Shown piece by piece: positions 44,688-54,397 of a stretch of 64,000 bases of DNA. The stretch is from Microvirga lotononidis (GTDB taxonomy: Bacteria > Pseudomonadota > Alphaproteobacteria > Rhizobiales > Beijerinckiaceae), in assembly GCF_034627025.1 (NCBI RefSeq), contig NZ_CP141048.1, positions 620,001 to 684,000 of the forward strand, in the 5' to 3' direction. Below the pieces are notes generated by a model, which was not told the origin of the DNA, made no database searches, and was given only the letters and a program-made list of their open reading frames with translations. The first letter of the stretch is position 1. Each line of letters opens with the position of its first letter. The position numbers and the translations under genes were made by a program.

Positions 44688-46199
44688 CTACTCCGCGTCC
44701 GGCGATTTCAACGGCCGGACATTCGTTTCGACTTCCTCCTCGTCGAAGAGGGTCGGATCCTCCTCCTGCGTGTCGAGGCGGGTCTTCTTGCGCAGCGCCA
44801 CGTATTTCTTCTGGATCTTGGTGCGGCTCTCGCGGGCGATCTCGAGGGCGCCCTGCATGAGGGAGCGCTCGGCCTTCTCGTTCTGCAGCTCCTCGGTCAG
44901 GCGGCGGTTGGCGGCCTCCAGGGTGTTGCGGTCCTGCTCGAAGCGCTTGGTGAGCTGGTCGATGCGCTCAGAGAGGCTCGCCACCTTGTTGTCGGAGCTT
45001 TCGATCTGGAAGTCCTTGGCCGCGATGGCCTTGCCCAGCATCTCGACACGCTCCTGCAGCTCGATGCGCGAGCGCTGGAGCTCGTTGACCATGGCCACCT
45101 GGCGCTCGACCTCCTGCTGGGTCGCTTCCAGGCGGCGGTCGAGGGTGTTCTTCTCGATGCTCGTCTCTTTCAGGTTGCGCTCGACGCCGCGCAGGGCCTC
45201 GTTCTTGTCGCGCAGCTGGTCACGGGTATGGGCCAGGATCTTGTCGGTCGCGGCCAGACGGGAGTTGAGGCCCTCGATCTTCATGTCCAGCGCCGAGAGA
45301 TCCGTCTGATGGGCCGAGCGCTCGGAATCGATCTGGGTTTCCAGGCGCTGGCGCAGCACTTGCTCGCCCATGAGCTTGGTCTCGAGTTCGGAGGCGCGCT
45401 GGCGCGTGGCCTCCAGCTGGGTTTCCAGCTCGCCATAGCGGTTGGTCAGGCTGGAAAGGCGGTAATTCTGCTCCTCCGCCACCTTCTGCAGGCGCTTGAC
45501 CTCGTGGTCGAGCAGGCCGTTTCGCTCCCGGGTCTCGATGAGCTCCCGCTCGGCGCGCGCCACCGTGTGGTCCGCCTCCTGGGCTTCGAGGCGCAGGGCC
45601 TGGTTCTCTTCCGTGATGTTGCGGGCGCGCTCGGTCTCGATGGAGAGCTGGTTCTCCAGATCGGCGACGATGGCTTCCTTGTCCTTTACGTTGAGACGCA
45701 GGTCCTCGATGAAGGATTCCTGCTCCCGCACCCTCGTTTCCGCCTTGCGCAGTTGCGAAACGGCGGAATTCAGGTCGTCCACCGTCCGGGCGTGGAGGCC
45801 GCTGAGGTCGGAGAGCTCCCGGCGCAGAGCCACGGTCGTGTCCGTTTCCTGCCGCAGCACCGCCTCGGTTTCGAGAAGGCGCGACTGGAGCTGCGGATAG
45901 CTGCGGATGAGATCGTTCACAGGTTCATTGAGGAGGGCGAAATCCTCCTTGAGGCTGCGGATTTCCTCCAGCCGGTCGATCATGTTGGCGAAGCGCACGC
46001 GGATCAGCTCGTTCTTCTGGCCGACGGAATCGAGCGCTACATTGGGGCGAACGACGATCGCCCCGCCCTTCTCGGAAGGCGCCGCGACGGGCGCGGAGAC
46101 GGCCTCGACGATCTCGCCCCTCCCGGGCAGGGAACCGACAATGGCCTCTTCCTGCTTCTTGCCGAAACGGCTCCTGAACGATGTCCAACCCGAAGACAT
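44688..46199 (-). CDS. Crescentin-like coiled-coil filament protein
   Basis: A 503-residue protein that is almost wholly heptad-repeat coiled coil from about residue 60 to 470, flanked by a basic N-terminus (SGWTSFRSRFGKKQEE) and an acidic C-terminus (EEDPTLFDEEEVE). NELIRVRFANMIDRLEEI and SLKEDFALLNEPVNDLI resemble the N-terminal region of alphaproteobacterial crescentin-like proteins, which form intermediate-filament-like structures affecting cell shape or polarity. No ATPase or membrane segment is seen. The assignment is by resemblance; a generic scaffold is the alternative. It has its own terminator. Confidence 0.6.
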   Translation of the reverse strand: MSSGWTSFRSRFGKKQEEAIVGSLPGRGEIVEAVSAPVAAPSEKGGAIVVRPNVALDSVGQKNELIRVRFANMIDRLEEIRSLKEDFALLNEPVNDLIRSYPQLQSRLLETEAVLRQETDTTVALRRELSDLSGLHARTVDDLNSAVSQLRKAETRVREQESFIEDLRLNVKDKEAIVADLENQLSIETERARNITEENQALRLEAQEADHTVARAERELIETRERNGLLDHEVKRLQKVAEEQNYRLSSLTNRYGELETQLEATRQRASELETKLMGEQVLRQRLETQIDSERSAHQTDLSALDMKIEGLNSRLAATDKILAHTRDQLRDKNEALRGVERNLKETSIEKNTLDRRLEATQQEVERQVAMVNELQRSRIELQERVEMLGKAIAAKDFQIESSDNKVASLSERIDQLTKRFEQDRNTLEAANRRLTEELQNEKAERSLMQGALEIARESRTKIQKKYVALRKKTRLDTQEEDPTLFDEEEVETNVRPLKSPDAE

Positions 46200-46299
46200 G
46201 TGCTGGTCCTTACGCCCCTGAAATTCATGCTTTCCTAACTTTTAGCCTAGATGGCCGCATTTTGGAAATAGAATTTCGTTGCGTAAGAATGTAGCAGCC

Positions 46300-47655
46300 T
46301 CACTCTGCCGCGATGGTTAACGGCGGGGAAACCCGCTTGCCGAACCCTGCCGCTTCCAGGGTTTCCGGCATGGGACCGCCGGTCGCCCAATCGAGAAGTT
46401 CGACCGTGTGGACAATGGGGATTTCCGTCCCCTTCCCGATCTGGGTCATGCAGCCGATATTCCCCGTGGCGATGAGATCGGGCTTGGTCCGCTCGATATT
46501 GGCGACCTTGCGGGCCCGGAGCTGAGCGGCGATCTCCGGCTGGAGCAGGTTGTAGGTCCCGGCCGAGCCGCAGCAGATATGCCCTTCCGGCACGTCCTTC
46601 ACGGTAAAGCCCGCCTGCTTGAGCAGGGTCTTCGGCTCTGTGCGGATCGCCTGCCCGTGCTGCATGGAGCAGGCGGAGTGATAGGCCACCACCAGCGCCG
46701 TCTCGCGCACCGGCTCCATGAGCGTCAGGGACGTGACGTATTCGGTGATGTCCTTGGCGATCGCCGAGACGCGGGCCGCCTTCTCGGCATAGTCCGGGTC
46801 CTCCCGGAACATGAAGCCGTAATCCTTGATCGTGGTGCCGCAGCCCGATGCCGTGATGATGATGGCGTCGAGCCCCTCCCCGTCCATCTCGGCGATCCAG
46901 GCATCGATGTTGCGCTTGGCGAAACCGTGGGCCTCCTCGTCGCGGCCCATGTGGTGGACGAGCGCGCCGCAGCACCCCTCCCCCTTGGGCTGGACCACGT
47001 CGACGCCATGCCGGTTGAGGAGACGAACGGCGGCCTCATTGAAGCCGGGCTTGAGCACAGGCTGGGCGCAGCCGGACAGGATGGCGACCCGGCCCCGGCG
47101 CTCTCCATGCGCCTTGAAGGTGCCGGGCTGGTCGAGGGGCGAGCGGGCCGGCGCCTTCGCGGGCGCAAGGTCGATCATCGCCTCGAGCCGCCTGCCGAGG
47201 AACGGCAACCCGCCGATCACGCCCTTGAGGGGTTTGACGAGCGTCGCGGCCCCGAGCGCGAAGCGGAAGCGGCCTGGATAGGGTAATACGCTGGCGAGAA
47301 CCCAGCGCAGGAGCCGGTCGTGCCAGGGCCGCGTATAGGTGGCCTCGATATAGGCGCGGGCATGGTCGACGAGGTGCATGTAATGCACGCCCGAGGGGCA
47401 CGTGGTCATGCAGGACAGGCAGGAGAGGCAGCGGTCGATGTGCTTGACCACTTCCGGCGAGGCGGGCTTACCGCTCTCCAGCATGTCCTTCATCAGGTAG
47501 ATGCGCCCGCGCGGGGAATCGAGCTCGTCGCCGAGCAGCAGGTAGGTCGGGCAGGTGGCGGTACAGAAGCCGCAATGGACGCAGGTCCGGAGAATCTTCT
47601 CCGAGCTTGCCATGGCGGGATCCCTGAGCTGGTCGGGCGTGAAGTTGGTTTGCAT
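46300..47655 (-). CDS. glcF: Glycolate oxidase iron-sulfur subunit
   Basis: A 451-residue subunit that takes electrons from the GlcD/GlcE flavoproteins. Two 4Fe-4S motifs ([14 protein letters not shown] about 25-38; [14 protein letters not shown] about 76-89) precede two CCG domains ([31 protein letters not shown]). Length is typical of GlcF. It is separated from glcE by a DUF2585 gene with only 8 nt gap, so all four genes are one operon read from glcD. Confidence 0.95.
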   Translation of the reverse strand: MQTNFTPDQLRDPAMASSEKILRTCVHCGFCTATCPTYLLLGDELDSPRGRIYLMKDMLESGKPASPEVVKHIDRCLSCLSCMTTCPSGVHYMHLVDHARAYIEATYTRPWHDRLLRWVLASVLPYPGRFRFALGAATLVKPLKGVIGGLPFLGRRLEAMIDLAPAKAPARSPLDQPGTFKAHGERRGRVAILSGCAQPVLKPGFNEAAVRLLNRHGVDVVQPKGEGCCGALVHHMGRDEEAHGFAKRNIDAWIAEMDGEGLDAIIITASGCGTTIKDYGFMFREDPDYAEKAARVSAIAKDITEYVTSLTLMEPVRETALVVAYHSACSMQHGQAIRTEPKTLLKQAGFTVKDVPEGHICCGSAGTYNLLQPEIAAQLRARKVANIERTKPDLIATGNIGCMTQIGKGTEIPIVHTVELLDWATGGPMPETLEAAGFGKRVSPPLTIAAE

Positions 47656-47663
47656 CGTTTATC

Positions 47664-48281
47664 TCACATCGCCCCTTGCCATTGATTGATGGCCTCAATG
47701 GGATGGATCAGCATGATGATGTTCAGAATGAGATTGTCGCGGATCCAGAAACCCACGAAAGCCTCCATGATCGCGGCGAGCAGAACCGTCAGCCAGACCG
47801 GCCAGATCCGGGCGAGCACGAACCCGATCGTCATGGCGACGATGTCCGACACCGAGTTGATGACGCTGTCGCCATAATAATCGAGCGCGATGTTCGTTGC
47901 ACGGTAGCGTTCGATCACGGTGTTGGTGTTCTCGGCGATTTCCCAGGCGCATTCGATCCCGATCGCGACGAGCAAAGCGATGCCGAAGGGCAGCGGCTTT
48001 CCGATCAGGCGGCCGAAGACCCAAATGCCTCCATAGAACAGGAAACCATGGATGACGTGAGAGGGCGTGTACCAGTCGGTCAGGTGCTGGGAATTGCCTG
48101 AATCCTTCACCACCCCATGCCAGAACTCGATAGTGCCGCAGGTGCAGATCGGCGTACGGCCCATGCCCAGCAGGATCGCGGCGGTGAGCCCGACGAGCCC
48201 GAACGCGATCCCGGCGACGAGCGCCTTGCGCGATCCATTGGGTGTGCGCGCTTCAGGCGCGAGAGAGGCCGTGCCCGCCAT
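47664..48281 (-). CDS. DUF2585 membrane protein inside the glc operon
   Basis: A 205-residue polytopic membrane protein of the DUF2585 family. The first helix ([22 protein letters not shown]) is followed by [48 protein letters not shown] and [13 protein letters not shown], conserved stretches rich in His, Asp and Glu that face a possible active site. It starts 1 nt after the glcE stop and ends 8 nt before glcF. Function unknown; some hydrolase-like metal site is conceivable but unproven. Confidence 0.85.
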   Translation of the reverse strand: MAGTASLAPEARTPNGSRKALVAGIAFGLVGLTAAILLGMGRTPICTCGTIEFWHGVVKDSGNSQHLTDWYTPSHVIHGFLFYGGIWVFGRLIGKPLPFGIALLVAIGIECAWEIAENTNTVIERYRATNIALDYYGDSVINSVSDIVAMTIGFVLARIWPVWLTVLLAAIMEAFVGFWIRDNLILNIIMLIHPIEAINQWQGAM

Positions 48282-48282
48282 G

Positions 48283-49467
48283 TCAGATCCCCGCATACAT
48301 CCGGCCCGGATTGAGGATTCCGGCGGGATCGAAGGAAGCCTTGATGCCGCGCGAGAGTGTCATCAGGGCCTCCGGTTGAGGCTCGAACACGTCGAGGGTG
48401 GAGCGGATCTCGGCCGGCGCACGCACCAGGGTGGCATGGCCGCCGAAGGTCCGGGTCGCTTCGCGCAGGACGGACGCGCCTGCGTCGCCGTCGATCGGCG
48501 TCGAGATCCAGATGAGCCCGCCGCCCCAATCGTAGAACCATTGCGCATCGAGCCCCTGCGCCACCTGGGCGACCAGTTCGGGGCCCTTCGTGGGAGCCGT
48601 GGACACGCGCCAGACGGCCCGGTTGCCGTGATCCGTCAGCAAGGTCGCATCGCGCACCGACTGCCAGAGCGCCTCGGCTCCGACGCCTTCGAGCAGGTCC
48701 ATGAACCGGAAGCGCTTCAGCAGGCGCTTCATCTCGTTCATCCGGTAATCGACCGAGACCCTGAAGCCTTCGAGCCGGATCAGAGTGGTGCCGCCCCGAC
48801 GGTCGCGGTCGGGAACATGCGCCGCGCCGTTCACGTCGAAGGGCGATCCGAGGGCCATGGACAGGGCCTGGATGGCCTGCTTGTCGTCGAGCCCGCGGAT
48901 GGCGAGCGTCGCCATCCTCTCCTGCTTCGGCAGCACCTTGAAGGTGACCTCGGTAAGGAAACCGAGCGTGCCCCAGGAGCCGGCCATGAGTTTCACGAGA
49001 TCGAGCCCGGTGACGTTCTTCATCACCCGGCCGCCGGACTTCACCACATCGCCGCGCCCGTTGACGAAGCGCACGCCGATCAGGCTGTCGCGGGCGGCGC
49101 CCGCCATGATCCGGCGCGGGCCGGAGAGGTTCATCGCCGCCACCGCCCCGATGGTCGGCTCGCCCTTGGTGCCGAGGAGCGCGCGGTAATCCATGGGCTC
49201 GAAGGGCAATTCCTGGCCTTTCGCCGCCAGCACGCGCATGACCTCCAGGACCGGCGTGCCGCTGCGGGCGGAAATCACCAGCTCCGAAGGTTCATAGAGC
49301 GTGATGCCGCTCATGGCAGACGACGAGATCGAGGCGTCGGTCTGGTTCGGCCGGCCCATCGCGGCCTTCGTGCCGTTGCCGGACACGTTGAGAAGCATGC
49401 CCTTGTCGGCCGCCTCGCGGATGATGATGGACGCATCCTGCTCGTCGCGGGGAGTATGAGTGGTCAC
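48283..49467 (-). CDS. glcE: Glycolate oxidase FAD-binding subunit
   Basis: A 394-residue FAD-binding PCMH protein. ISARSGTPVLEVMRVLAAKGQ, FEPMDYRALLG and the FAD contacts in GAVAAMNLSGPRRIMAGAARDSLIGVRFVNG are typical of GlcE, as is KNVTGLDLVKLMAGSWGTLGFLTEV. Its GTG start overlaps the glcD stop by 4 nt. Together GlcDEF oxidise glycolate (2-phosphoglycolate salvage) or related 2-hydroxyacids and pass electrons to the respiratory chain. Confidence 0.93.
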   Translation of the reverse strand: MTTHTPRDEQDASIIIREAADKGMLLNVSGNGTKAAMGRPNQTDASISSSAMSGITLYEPSELVISARSGTPVLEVMRVLAAKGQELPFEPMDYRALLGTKGEPTIGAVAAMNLSGPRRIMAGAARDSLIGVRFVNGRGDVVKSGGRVMKNVTGLDLVKLMAGSWGTLGFLTEVTFKVLPKQERMATLAIRGLDDKQAIQALSMALGSPFDVNGAAHVPDRDRRGGTTLIRLEGFRVSVDYRMNEMKRLLKRFRFMDLLEGVGAEALWQSVRDATLLTDHGNRAVWRVSTAPTKGPELVAQVAQGLDAQWFYDWGGGLIWISTPIDGDAGASVLREATRTFGGHATLVRAPAEIRSTLDVFEPQPEALMTLSRGIKASFDPAGILNPGRMYAGI

Positions 49468-50897
49468 GCGGCAAGCCTTCCTTCGAGCGGAAACACCTTG
49501 GCGGGATTGAGCAGCCAGCGCGGGTCGAACACGCCGCGCACGCGCATCTGCTGCTCCAGGTCCGTGGCGTTGAACTGGTAGGTCATGAGATCCCGCTTCT
49601 CGATGCCGACGCCGTGCTCGCCGGTCAGGCAGCCGCCGACCTCGACGCAGAGCTTGAGGATGTCCTCACCGGCTTTCTCGGCCTTCTCCATCTCGCCCGG
49701 CACGTTGGTGTTGAACATGACGAGCGGGTGGAGGTTGCCGTCGCCCGCATGGAACACGTTGGCGACGCCGAGCCCGTAGGATTTCACGATCTCGTCGATG
49801 CGGTTGAGAACGTAAGGAAGCTGGCCGGTCGGGATCGTGCCGTCCATGCAGATGTAATCGGCGACGCGCCCCGTCGCCCCGAAGGCCGACTTCCGGCCCT
49901 TCCAGATTGCCGCGCTCTCGGCTTCCGATTGAGAGACCTTCATGGTCTTCGGCCGGAACGGCTCGGCAATGGCCACGATGCGGCGGAGCATGTCGTCGAT
50001 TTCCGCATCGGACCCCTCCACCTCGACGATCAGCATCGCCTCCACGTCGAGGGGATAGCCCGCATGGGCGAAGGCCTCGCAGATCTGGATGGCGGGCTTG
50101 TCCATGTATTCGAGCGCCACCGGGATGATGCCCGCCCCGATGATCGCCGCCACGCAGGCGCCCGCATCCTCCACCGAGGAAAACCCGAAGAGAGCCGGCC
50201 GCGCGCCTTCCGCGGCCCGCAGGATTCGCACCACCGCTTCCGTCACCACGCCGAGCTGGCCTTCCGAGCCGCAGATGAGGCCCAGGAGGTCATAGCCCGG
50301 AGCATCCAGGTGCTCGCCGCCGATCTCCACCACCGTGCCGTCGAGGAGCACCATGGTGACGCCCAGGAGATTGTTGGTGGTGACGCCGTACTTCAGGCAA
50401 TGGGCCCCGCCCGAGTTCATGGCGATGTTGCCCGCGATGGTGCAGGCGAGCTGGCTCGACGGGTCGGGGGCGTAGAAGAAGCCTTCATATCCCACCGCCT
50501 GGCTGATGCCGAGATTGGTGATGCCCGATTGAACCCGCGCCGTGCGGTTCTCGAAGCTGACGTCCAGCACCCGGTTCATCTTGGCGACGCCGAGCACGAT
50601 GGCGTCCTCCTGGGGGATCGCCCCGCCGCAGAGGGAGGTCCCCGCCCCGCGCGGCACCACCTTCACCCCATGGTCGTGGCAGAAGCGCATGATCGCCGAG
50701 ACTTCCTCCGTGGTGGAGGGCAGCACCACGGCGAGCGGCATCCGGCGGTAGGCGGTCAGCCCGTCGGTCTCGAAGGCCCGGCGCTCGTCCTCTGTGACGA
50801 TGAGGGCCTCGGACGCGACAAGGCGTCCCAAACCCTCGACGATTTCCTTCCGGCGCGCCAGAACCGCTTCGTCCGGCTGTGGAAATGCAATGGTCAT
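49464..50897 (-). CDS. glcD: Glycolate oxidase catalytic FAD subunit
   Basis: A 477-residue FAD-linked 2-hydroxyacid dehydrogenase. The PCMH FAD-binding motif is PRGAGTSLCGGAIPQEDAIVLG in pieces; the C-terminal substrate domain has HAGDGNLHPLVMFN and CLTGEHGVGIEKR with the catalytic histidines. ATG 50897 is preceded by GGGAGGG; the TTG at 50912 is not needed. It heads the minus-strand glcD-glcE-DUF2585-glcF operon, divergent from the cytochrome c-lutABC genes. A D-lactate dehydrogenase role is the main alternative. Confidence 0.93.
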   Translation of the reverse strand: MTIAFPQPDEAVLARRKEIVEGLGRLVASEALIVTEDERRAFETDGLTAYRRMPLAVVLPSTTEEVSAIMRFCHDHGVKVVPRGAGTSLCGGAIPQEDAIVLGVAKMNRVLDVSFENRTARVQSGITNLGISQAVGYEGFFYAPDPSSQLACTIAGNIAMNSGGAHCLKYGVTTNNLLGVTMVLLDGTVVEIGGEHLDAPGYDLLGLICGSEGQLGVVTEAVVRILRAAEGARPALFGFSSVEDAGACVAAIIGAGIIPVALEYMDKPAIQICEAFAHAGYPLDVEAMLIVEVEGSDAEIDDMLRRIVAIAEPFRPKTMKVSQSEAESAAIWKGRKSAFGATGRVADYICMDGTIPTGQLPYVLNRIDEIVKSYGLGVANVFHAGDGNLHPLVMFNTNVPGEMEKAEKAGEDILKLCVEVGGCLTGEHGVGIEKRDLMTYQFNATDLEQQMRVRGVFDPRWLLNPAKVFPLEGRLAA

Positions 50898-51032
50898 GAC
50901 ACCCTCCCTCAAGGGCCAACGCTGCGTTCAGGTTATGGCTACCTCAACAATAAGGCGGCTTTTCCCGATGGCGTTTTCCAATAATGTAGAATGTCTCTAG
51001 GATGGGCCAGGGGCCCAGCAAAGGAGTTTTTG

Positions 51033-51422
51033 ATGCGTTCCTTCGTTCTTTCCGCCGCCCTGCTTCTCGCCGGGCTCGGTTCCGCCCAGGCCCAGGACGC
51101 GGCCGCCGGCGAGAAGGTGTTCACGCAATGCCGGGCCTGCCACCAGATCGGTCCGAACGCGAAGAACGCCGTGGGCCCGGTCCTGAACGGTGTCATCGGG
51201 CGCCATTCGGGTTCGGTCGAAGGCTACAATTACTCCCCGGCCAACAAGAATTCCGGCCTTACCTGGGACGAGGCCACGTTCCGGGAATACATCAAGGATC
51301 CGAAGGCCAAGATCCCGGGCACCAAAATGATCTTCGCCGGCGTTAAGGACGAGCAGAAGGTCAACGACCTCGTGGCCTATCTAAAACAGTTCGACGCTCA
51401 GGGCCAGAAGGTCACCCAATGA
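51033..51422 (+). CDS. Periplasmic c-type cytochrome (c2-like)
   Basis: A 129-residue class I cytochrome c. The signal peptide (FVLSAALLLAGLGSAQA, cut before QDA) is followed by the haem motif CRACH in FTQCRACHQIG, and the distal Met lies in IPGTKMIFAG. This matches cytochrome c2/c550 proteins, periplasmic electron carriers. AAGGAG precedes ATG 51033. Its stop overlaps the lutA start (ATGA), so it is the first gene of the lut operon, an arrangement suggesting a shared electron-transfer role. Confidence 0.92.
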   Translation: MRSFVLSAALLLAGLGSAQAQDAAAGEKVFTQCRACHQIGPNAKNAVGPVLNGVIGRHSGSVEGYNYSPANKNSGLTWDEATFREYIKDPKAKIPGTKMIFAGVKDEQKVNDLVAYLKQFDAQGQKVTQ

Positions 51423-52216
51423 GCGTTCTTCCCCCTGAAGGCCGGCCCGTGAAACCCCGGGTCGGCCTGTTCGTCACCTGCCTGGTCGACCTGATGCGCC
51501 CCTCCGTGGGCTTCGCCGCCGTCAAGCTCCTGGAAGAGGCCGGCTGCGCCGTCGACGTGCCCGTCCAGACCTGCTGCGGCCAGCCCGCCTACAATTCGGG
51601 CGACCGCGGCACGACGCGGGATCTTGCCATGCAGGTGATCGAGGCCTTCCACGACTACGATTACGTGGTCGCCCCCTCGGGCTCCTGCGCCGGAACCCTC
51701 AAGGCCCACTATCCTGAACTCTTCGAGGAAGATCCGAACTGGCGCGCCAAGGCCGATGCGCTGGCGGCCAAGACCTACGAGCTGACGAGCTTCCTGGTCG
51801 ACGTGCTCGGGGTCACGAGGGTCGAGGCCTCGTTCGACGGAACTGTGACCTACCACGATTCCTGCTCGGGCCTCCGGGAACTGGGCGTCAAGACCCAGCC
51901 GCGCCGGCTTCTTTCCAGCGTCGAGGGCCTGACCCTCGTCGAGATGAAGGACAGCGACGTCTGCTGCGGCTTCGGCGGCACCTTCGCGGTCAAGTACAGC
52001 GACATCTCGGGCGCGATCGTCGATGCCAAGGCCAGGAACATCGAGGAAGCCCACGCGCCGACCCTACTCGCGGGCGATCTCGGCTGCCTCATGAACATGG
52101 CCGGCAAGCTCACCCGCGACGGCAAGCCGATCCAGGTCCGCCACGTGGCGGAGGTTCTGGCCGGCATGACGGACGAACCGGCGATCGGTGTCGCCAAACC
52201 TGCGGCCGCCAAGTAA
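51419..52216 (+). CDS. lutA: Lactate utilization protein A (CCG-domain Fe-S subunit)
   Basis: A 265-residue protein with two cysteine-rich CCG domains: VQTCCGQPAYNSGD and DVCCGFGGTFAVKYSDIS, plus single cysteines in SGSCAGTL and HDSCSGLRELG. This is the LutA/YkgE family. With LutB and LutC it oxidises L-lactate to pyruvate. It is translationally coupled to the upstream cytochrome c gene and 9 nt before lutB. Confidence 0.93.
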   Translation: MSVLPPEGRPVKPRVGLFVTCLVDLMRPSVGFAAVKLLEEAGCAVDVPVQTCCGQPAYNSGDRGTTRDLAMQVIEAFHDYDYVVAPSGSCAGTLKAHYPELFEEDPNWRAKADALAAKTYELTSFLVDVLGVTRVEASFDGTVTYHDSCSGLRELGVKTQPRRLLSSVEGLTLVEMKDSDVCCGFGGTFAVKYSDISGAIVDAKARNIEEAHAPTLLAGDLGCLMNMAGKLTRDGKPIQVRHVAEVLAGMTDEPAIGVAKPAAAK

Positions 52217-52225
52217 AAGTCGATC

Positions 52226-53659
52226 ATGACCGTTCATTCCACGTCTCCCCAATTCAAGCAGAATGCCGCACGGGCGCTGAGCGACGACCAGCTGCAGAAG
52301 GCGCTCGGCAACGTGAAGCAGGGCTTCATCGACAAGCGGAAAGCGGCCGCAGACAAGCTGCCGGAATTCGAGGCGCTGCGGGATGCGGCGCGGGATATCA
52401 AGAACCACACCCTGGAGCATCTCGACCTCTACCTCGAAGCCTACGAGGAGAAGGTGAAGGCCTCCGGCGGGCACGTGCATTTCGCCCGCAACGCCGATGA
52501 GGCCCGCGACATCATCCTGACCATCTGCCGCGAGGCCGGCGCCAGGACGGTGACGAAGGGCAAGTCCATGATCTCGGAGGAGATCGGGATCAACCATCAC
52601 CTGGAGGCGAACGGCATCCGGCCCGTCGAGACCGATCTCGGCGAGTACATCATCCAACTCCGCAACGAGCTGCCGAGCCACATCATCGCGCCCGCCGTCC
52701 ACCTCAACGCCACCCAGGTCGAGGAGGATTTCCGGCGCGTCCACACGCATCTCGACGCCAAGCGCGATCTCTCGGAGCCCGTCCAGCTTCTCACCGAGGC
52801 GCGCGCCGTCCTGCGCGAGCGCTTCCTCGCGGCCGACGTGGGCATCACCGGGGCCAATTTCCTGGTGGCCGAGACCGGCACGTCGATCATCGTGACGAAC
52901 GAGGGCAACGGCGATCTCACGCAGATCCTGCCGAAGACCCATATCGTGCTCGCATCGCTGGAAAAGCTCGTTCCGACGCTCGAGGACGTGAGCCAGCTCC
53001 TGCGCGTCCTCGCTCGCTCGGCGACTGGCCAGGAGATGTCGGTCTACACCACCTTCTCCACGGGCCCGCGCCGCAGCACCGATGCGGACGGGCCTGAGAA
53101 CTACCATGTGGTTCTCATCGACAACGGCCGCTCCTCCATGCTCGGCACGAGCTTCGAGGAGATGCTGCGCTGCATCCGCTGCGGCGCCTGCATGAACCAT
53201 TGCCCGGTCTATCACGCGGTCGGCGGACACGCCTATGGCTGGGTCTATCCGGGGCCCATGGGCGCGGTGCTCACGCCGTCCCTCATCGGCGTCGACAAGG
53301 CGGGCCACCTGCCCAACGCCTCCACCTTCTGCGGGCGTTGCGAGAGCGTGTGCCCGGTGCGCATCCCCCTGCCCAAGCTCATGCGCCACTGGCGCGAGCG
53401 CGAGTTCGAGCGGCACCTGACGCCGGCGACCGTGCGGTCGGGCCTCCAATTCTGGGGCTTCTTCGCCAAGCGCCCCGCCCTCTATCGGTTCGCGACCCGC
53501 GTCGCCATGGGGGCGCTTTCTCTCGCGGGCCGTCAGCGCGGACGCTTCTCCTGGCTGCCCATGGCCAAGGGTTGGACCAAGTACCGCGACTTCCCCGCGC
53601 CGCAGGGCGAGACCTTCCAACAGCGCTGGAAGCGCGAGCGCAAGGGAGCCGCCGCATGA
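52226..53659 (+). CDS. lutB: Lactate utilization protein B (4Fe-4S subunit)
   Basis: A 477-residue iron-sulfur protein. The N-terminal LUD domain covers about 70-295 (TKGKSMISEEIGINHHLE, ETDLGEYIIQL, GITGANFLVAETGTSIIVTNEGN in pieces). Two 4Fe-4S motifs follow, CIRCGACMNHCPVYHAVGG and CGRCESVCPVRIPLPKL, and then the C-terminal helical region ending KRERKGAA. Length and motifs are typical of LutB/YkgF. It is coupled to lutC by a 4-nt overlap. Confidence 0.94.
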   Translation: MTVHSTSPQFKQNAARALSDDQLQKALGNVKQGFIDKRKAAADKLPEFEALRDAARDIKNHTLEHLDLYLEAYEEKVKASGGHVHFARNADEARDIILTICREAGARTVTKGKSMISEEIGINHHLEANGIRPVETDLGEYIIQLRNELPSHIIAPAVHLNATQVEEDFRRVHTHLDAKRDLSEPVQLLTEARAVLRERFLAADVGITGANFLVAETGTSIIVTNEGNGDLTQILPKTHIVLASLEKLVPTLEDVSQLLRVLARSATGQEMSVYTTFSTGPRRSTDADGPENYHVVLIDNGRSSMLGTSFEEMLRCIRCGACMNHCPVYHAVGGHAYGWVYPGPMGAVLTPSLIGVDKAGHLPNASTFCGRCESVCPVRIPLPKLMRHWREREFERHLTPATVRSGLQFWGFFAKRPALYRFATRVAMGALSLAGRQRGRFSWLPMAKGWTKYRDFPAPQGETFQQRWKRERKGAAA

Positions 53660-54327
53660 GCGCCCGCGACGACATCTTCGCCAATATCCGCCGCTCCCTC
53701 GGCGTCAACGGCACGGAGAAGATCCGCCACCAGATCGTGGCGGACCGCCTGGAACGCTCGCCCAAGGGCGTCATTCCCCAGCGCGGGCAGGTCTCCGGCG
53801 AGGAGCGGATCGCGCTCTTCAAGACCATGGTCGAGATCTCGCTCGCCACGGTGACGGAAGTCGCCTCCCCGGCGGAGGTGCCGCAATCCATCGCGCTCTT
53901 CCTGCGGAACCACAACCTGCCCGCCACCCTGCGCATGGGCGACGATCCGCGCCTTCAGGCCATGCCGTGGTCGGAGACCGCGCTCGACATCGCCCATGGG
54001 CCGAGCGGGGGCCGGGACCTCAACGCGGTGAGCCACGCCTTCGGGGCCATCGCCGAATCCGGCACGCTCGCCATGGTGTCGGGGCACGAGAACCCCTCTA
54101 CTCTCAACTTCCTGCCCGACAACCACATCATCGTGGTCTCGGCCAAGGACATCGCGGGCGATTACGAAACCGTCTGGAACCGGGTGCGCTTCGCCTACGG
54201 CAAGGGCGCCATGCCCCGCACGGTGAACTTCATCACAGGCCCGTCCCGCTCCGGCGACATCGAACAGACCCTGCTGCTCGGCGCCCACGGGCCCCGTCGG
54301 CTGCATGTCGTGGTGGTACGGAATTGA
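53656..54327 (+). CDS. lutC: Lactate utilization protein C (LUD domain)
   Basis: A 223-residue LUD-domain protein (LutC/YkgG family). ARDDIFANIRRSLG, FGAIAESGTLAMVSG, LNFLPDNHIIVVS and GPSRSGDIEQTLLLGAHGPRRLHVVV are the family pattern. It ends the cytochrome c-lutABC operon. No lactate permease or LutR/LldR regulator lies nearby. Confidence 0.92.
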   Translation: MSARDDIFANIRRSLGVNGTEKIRHQIVADRLERSPKGVIPQRGQVSGEERIALFKTMVEISLATVTEVASPAEVPQSIALFLRNHNLPATLRMGDDPRLQAMPWSETALDIAHGPSGGRDLNAVSHAFGAIAESGTLAMVSGHENPSTLNFLPDNHIIVVSAKDIAGDYETVWNRVRFAYGKGAMPRTVNFITGPSRSGDIEQTLLLGAHGPRRLHVVVVRN

Positions 54328-54397
54328 AGGCAAGCTCGAACGATGAACGATAGGCTCCCTCTGCCGGGCGGGAGAGGGAGGAGCCGCTTTCAGCGAT

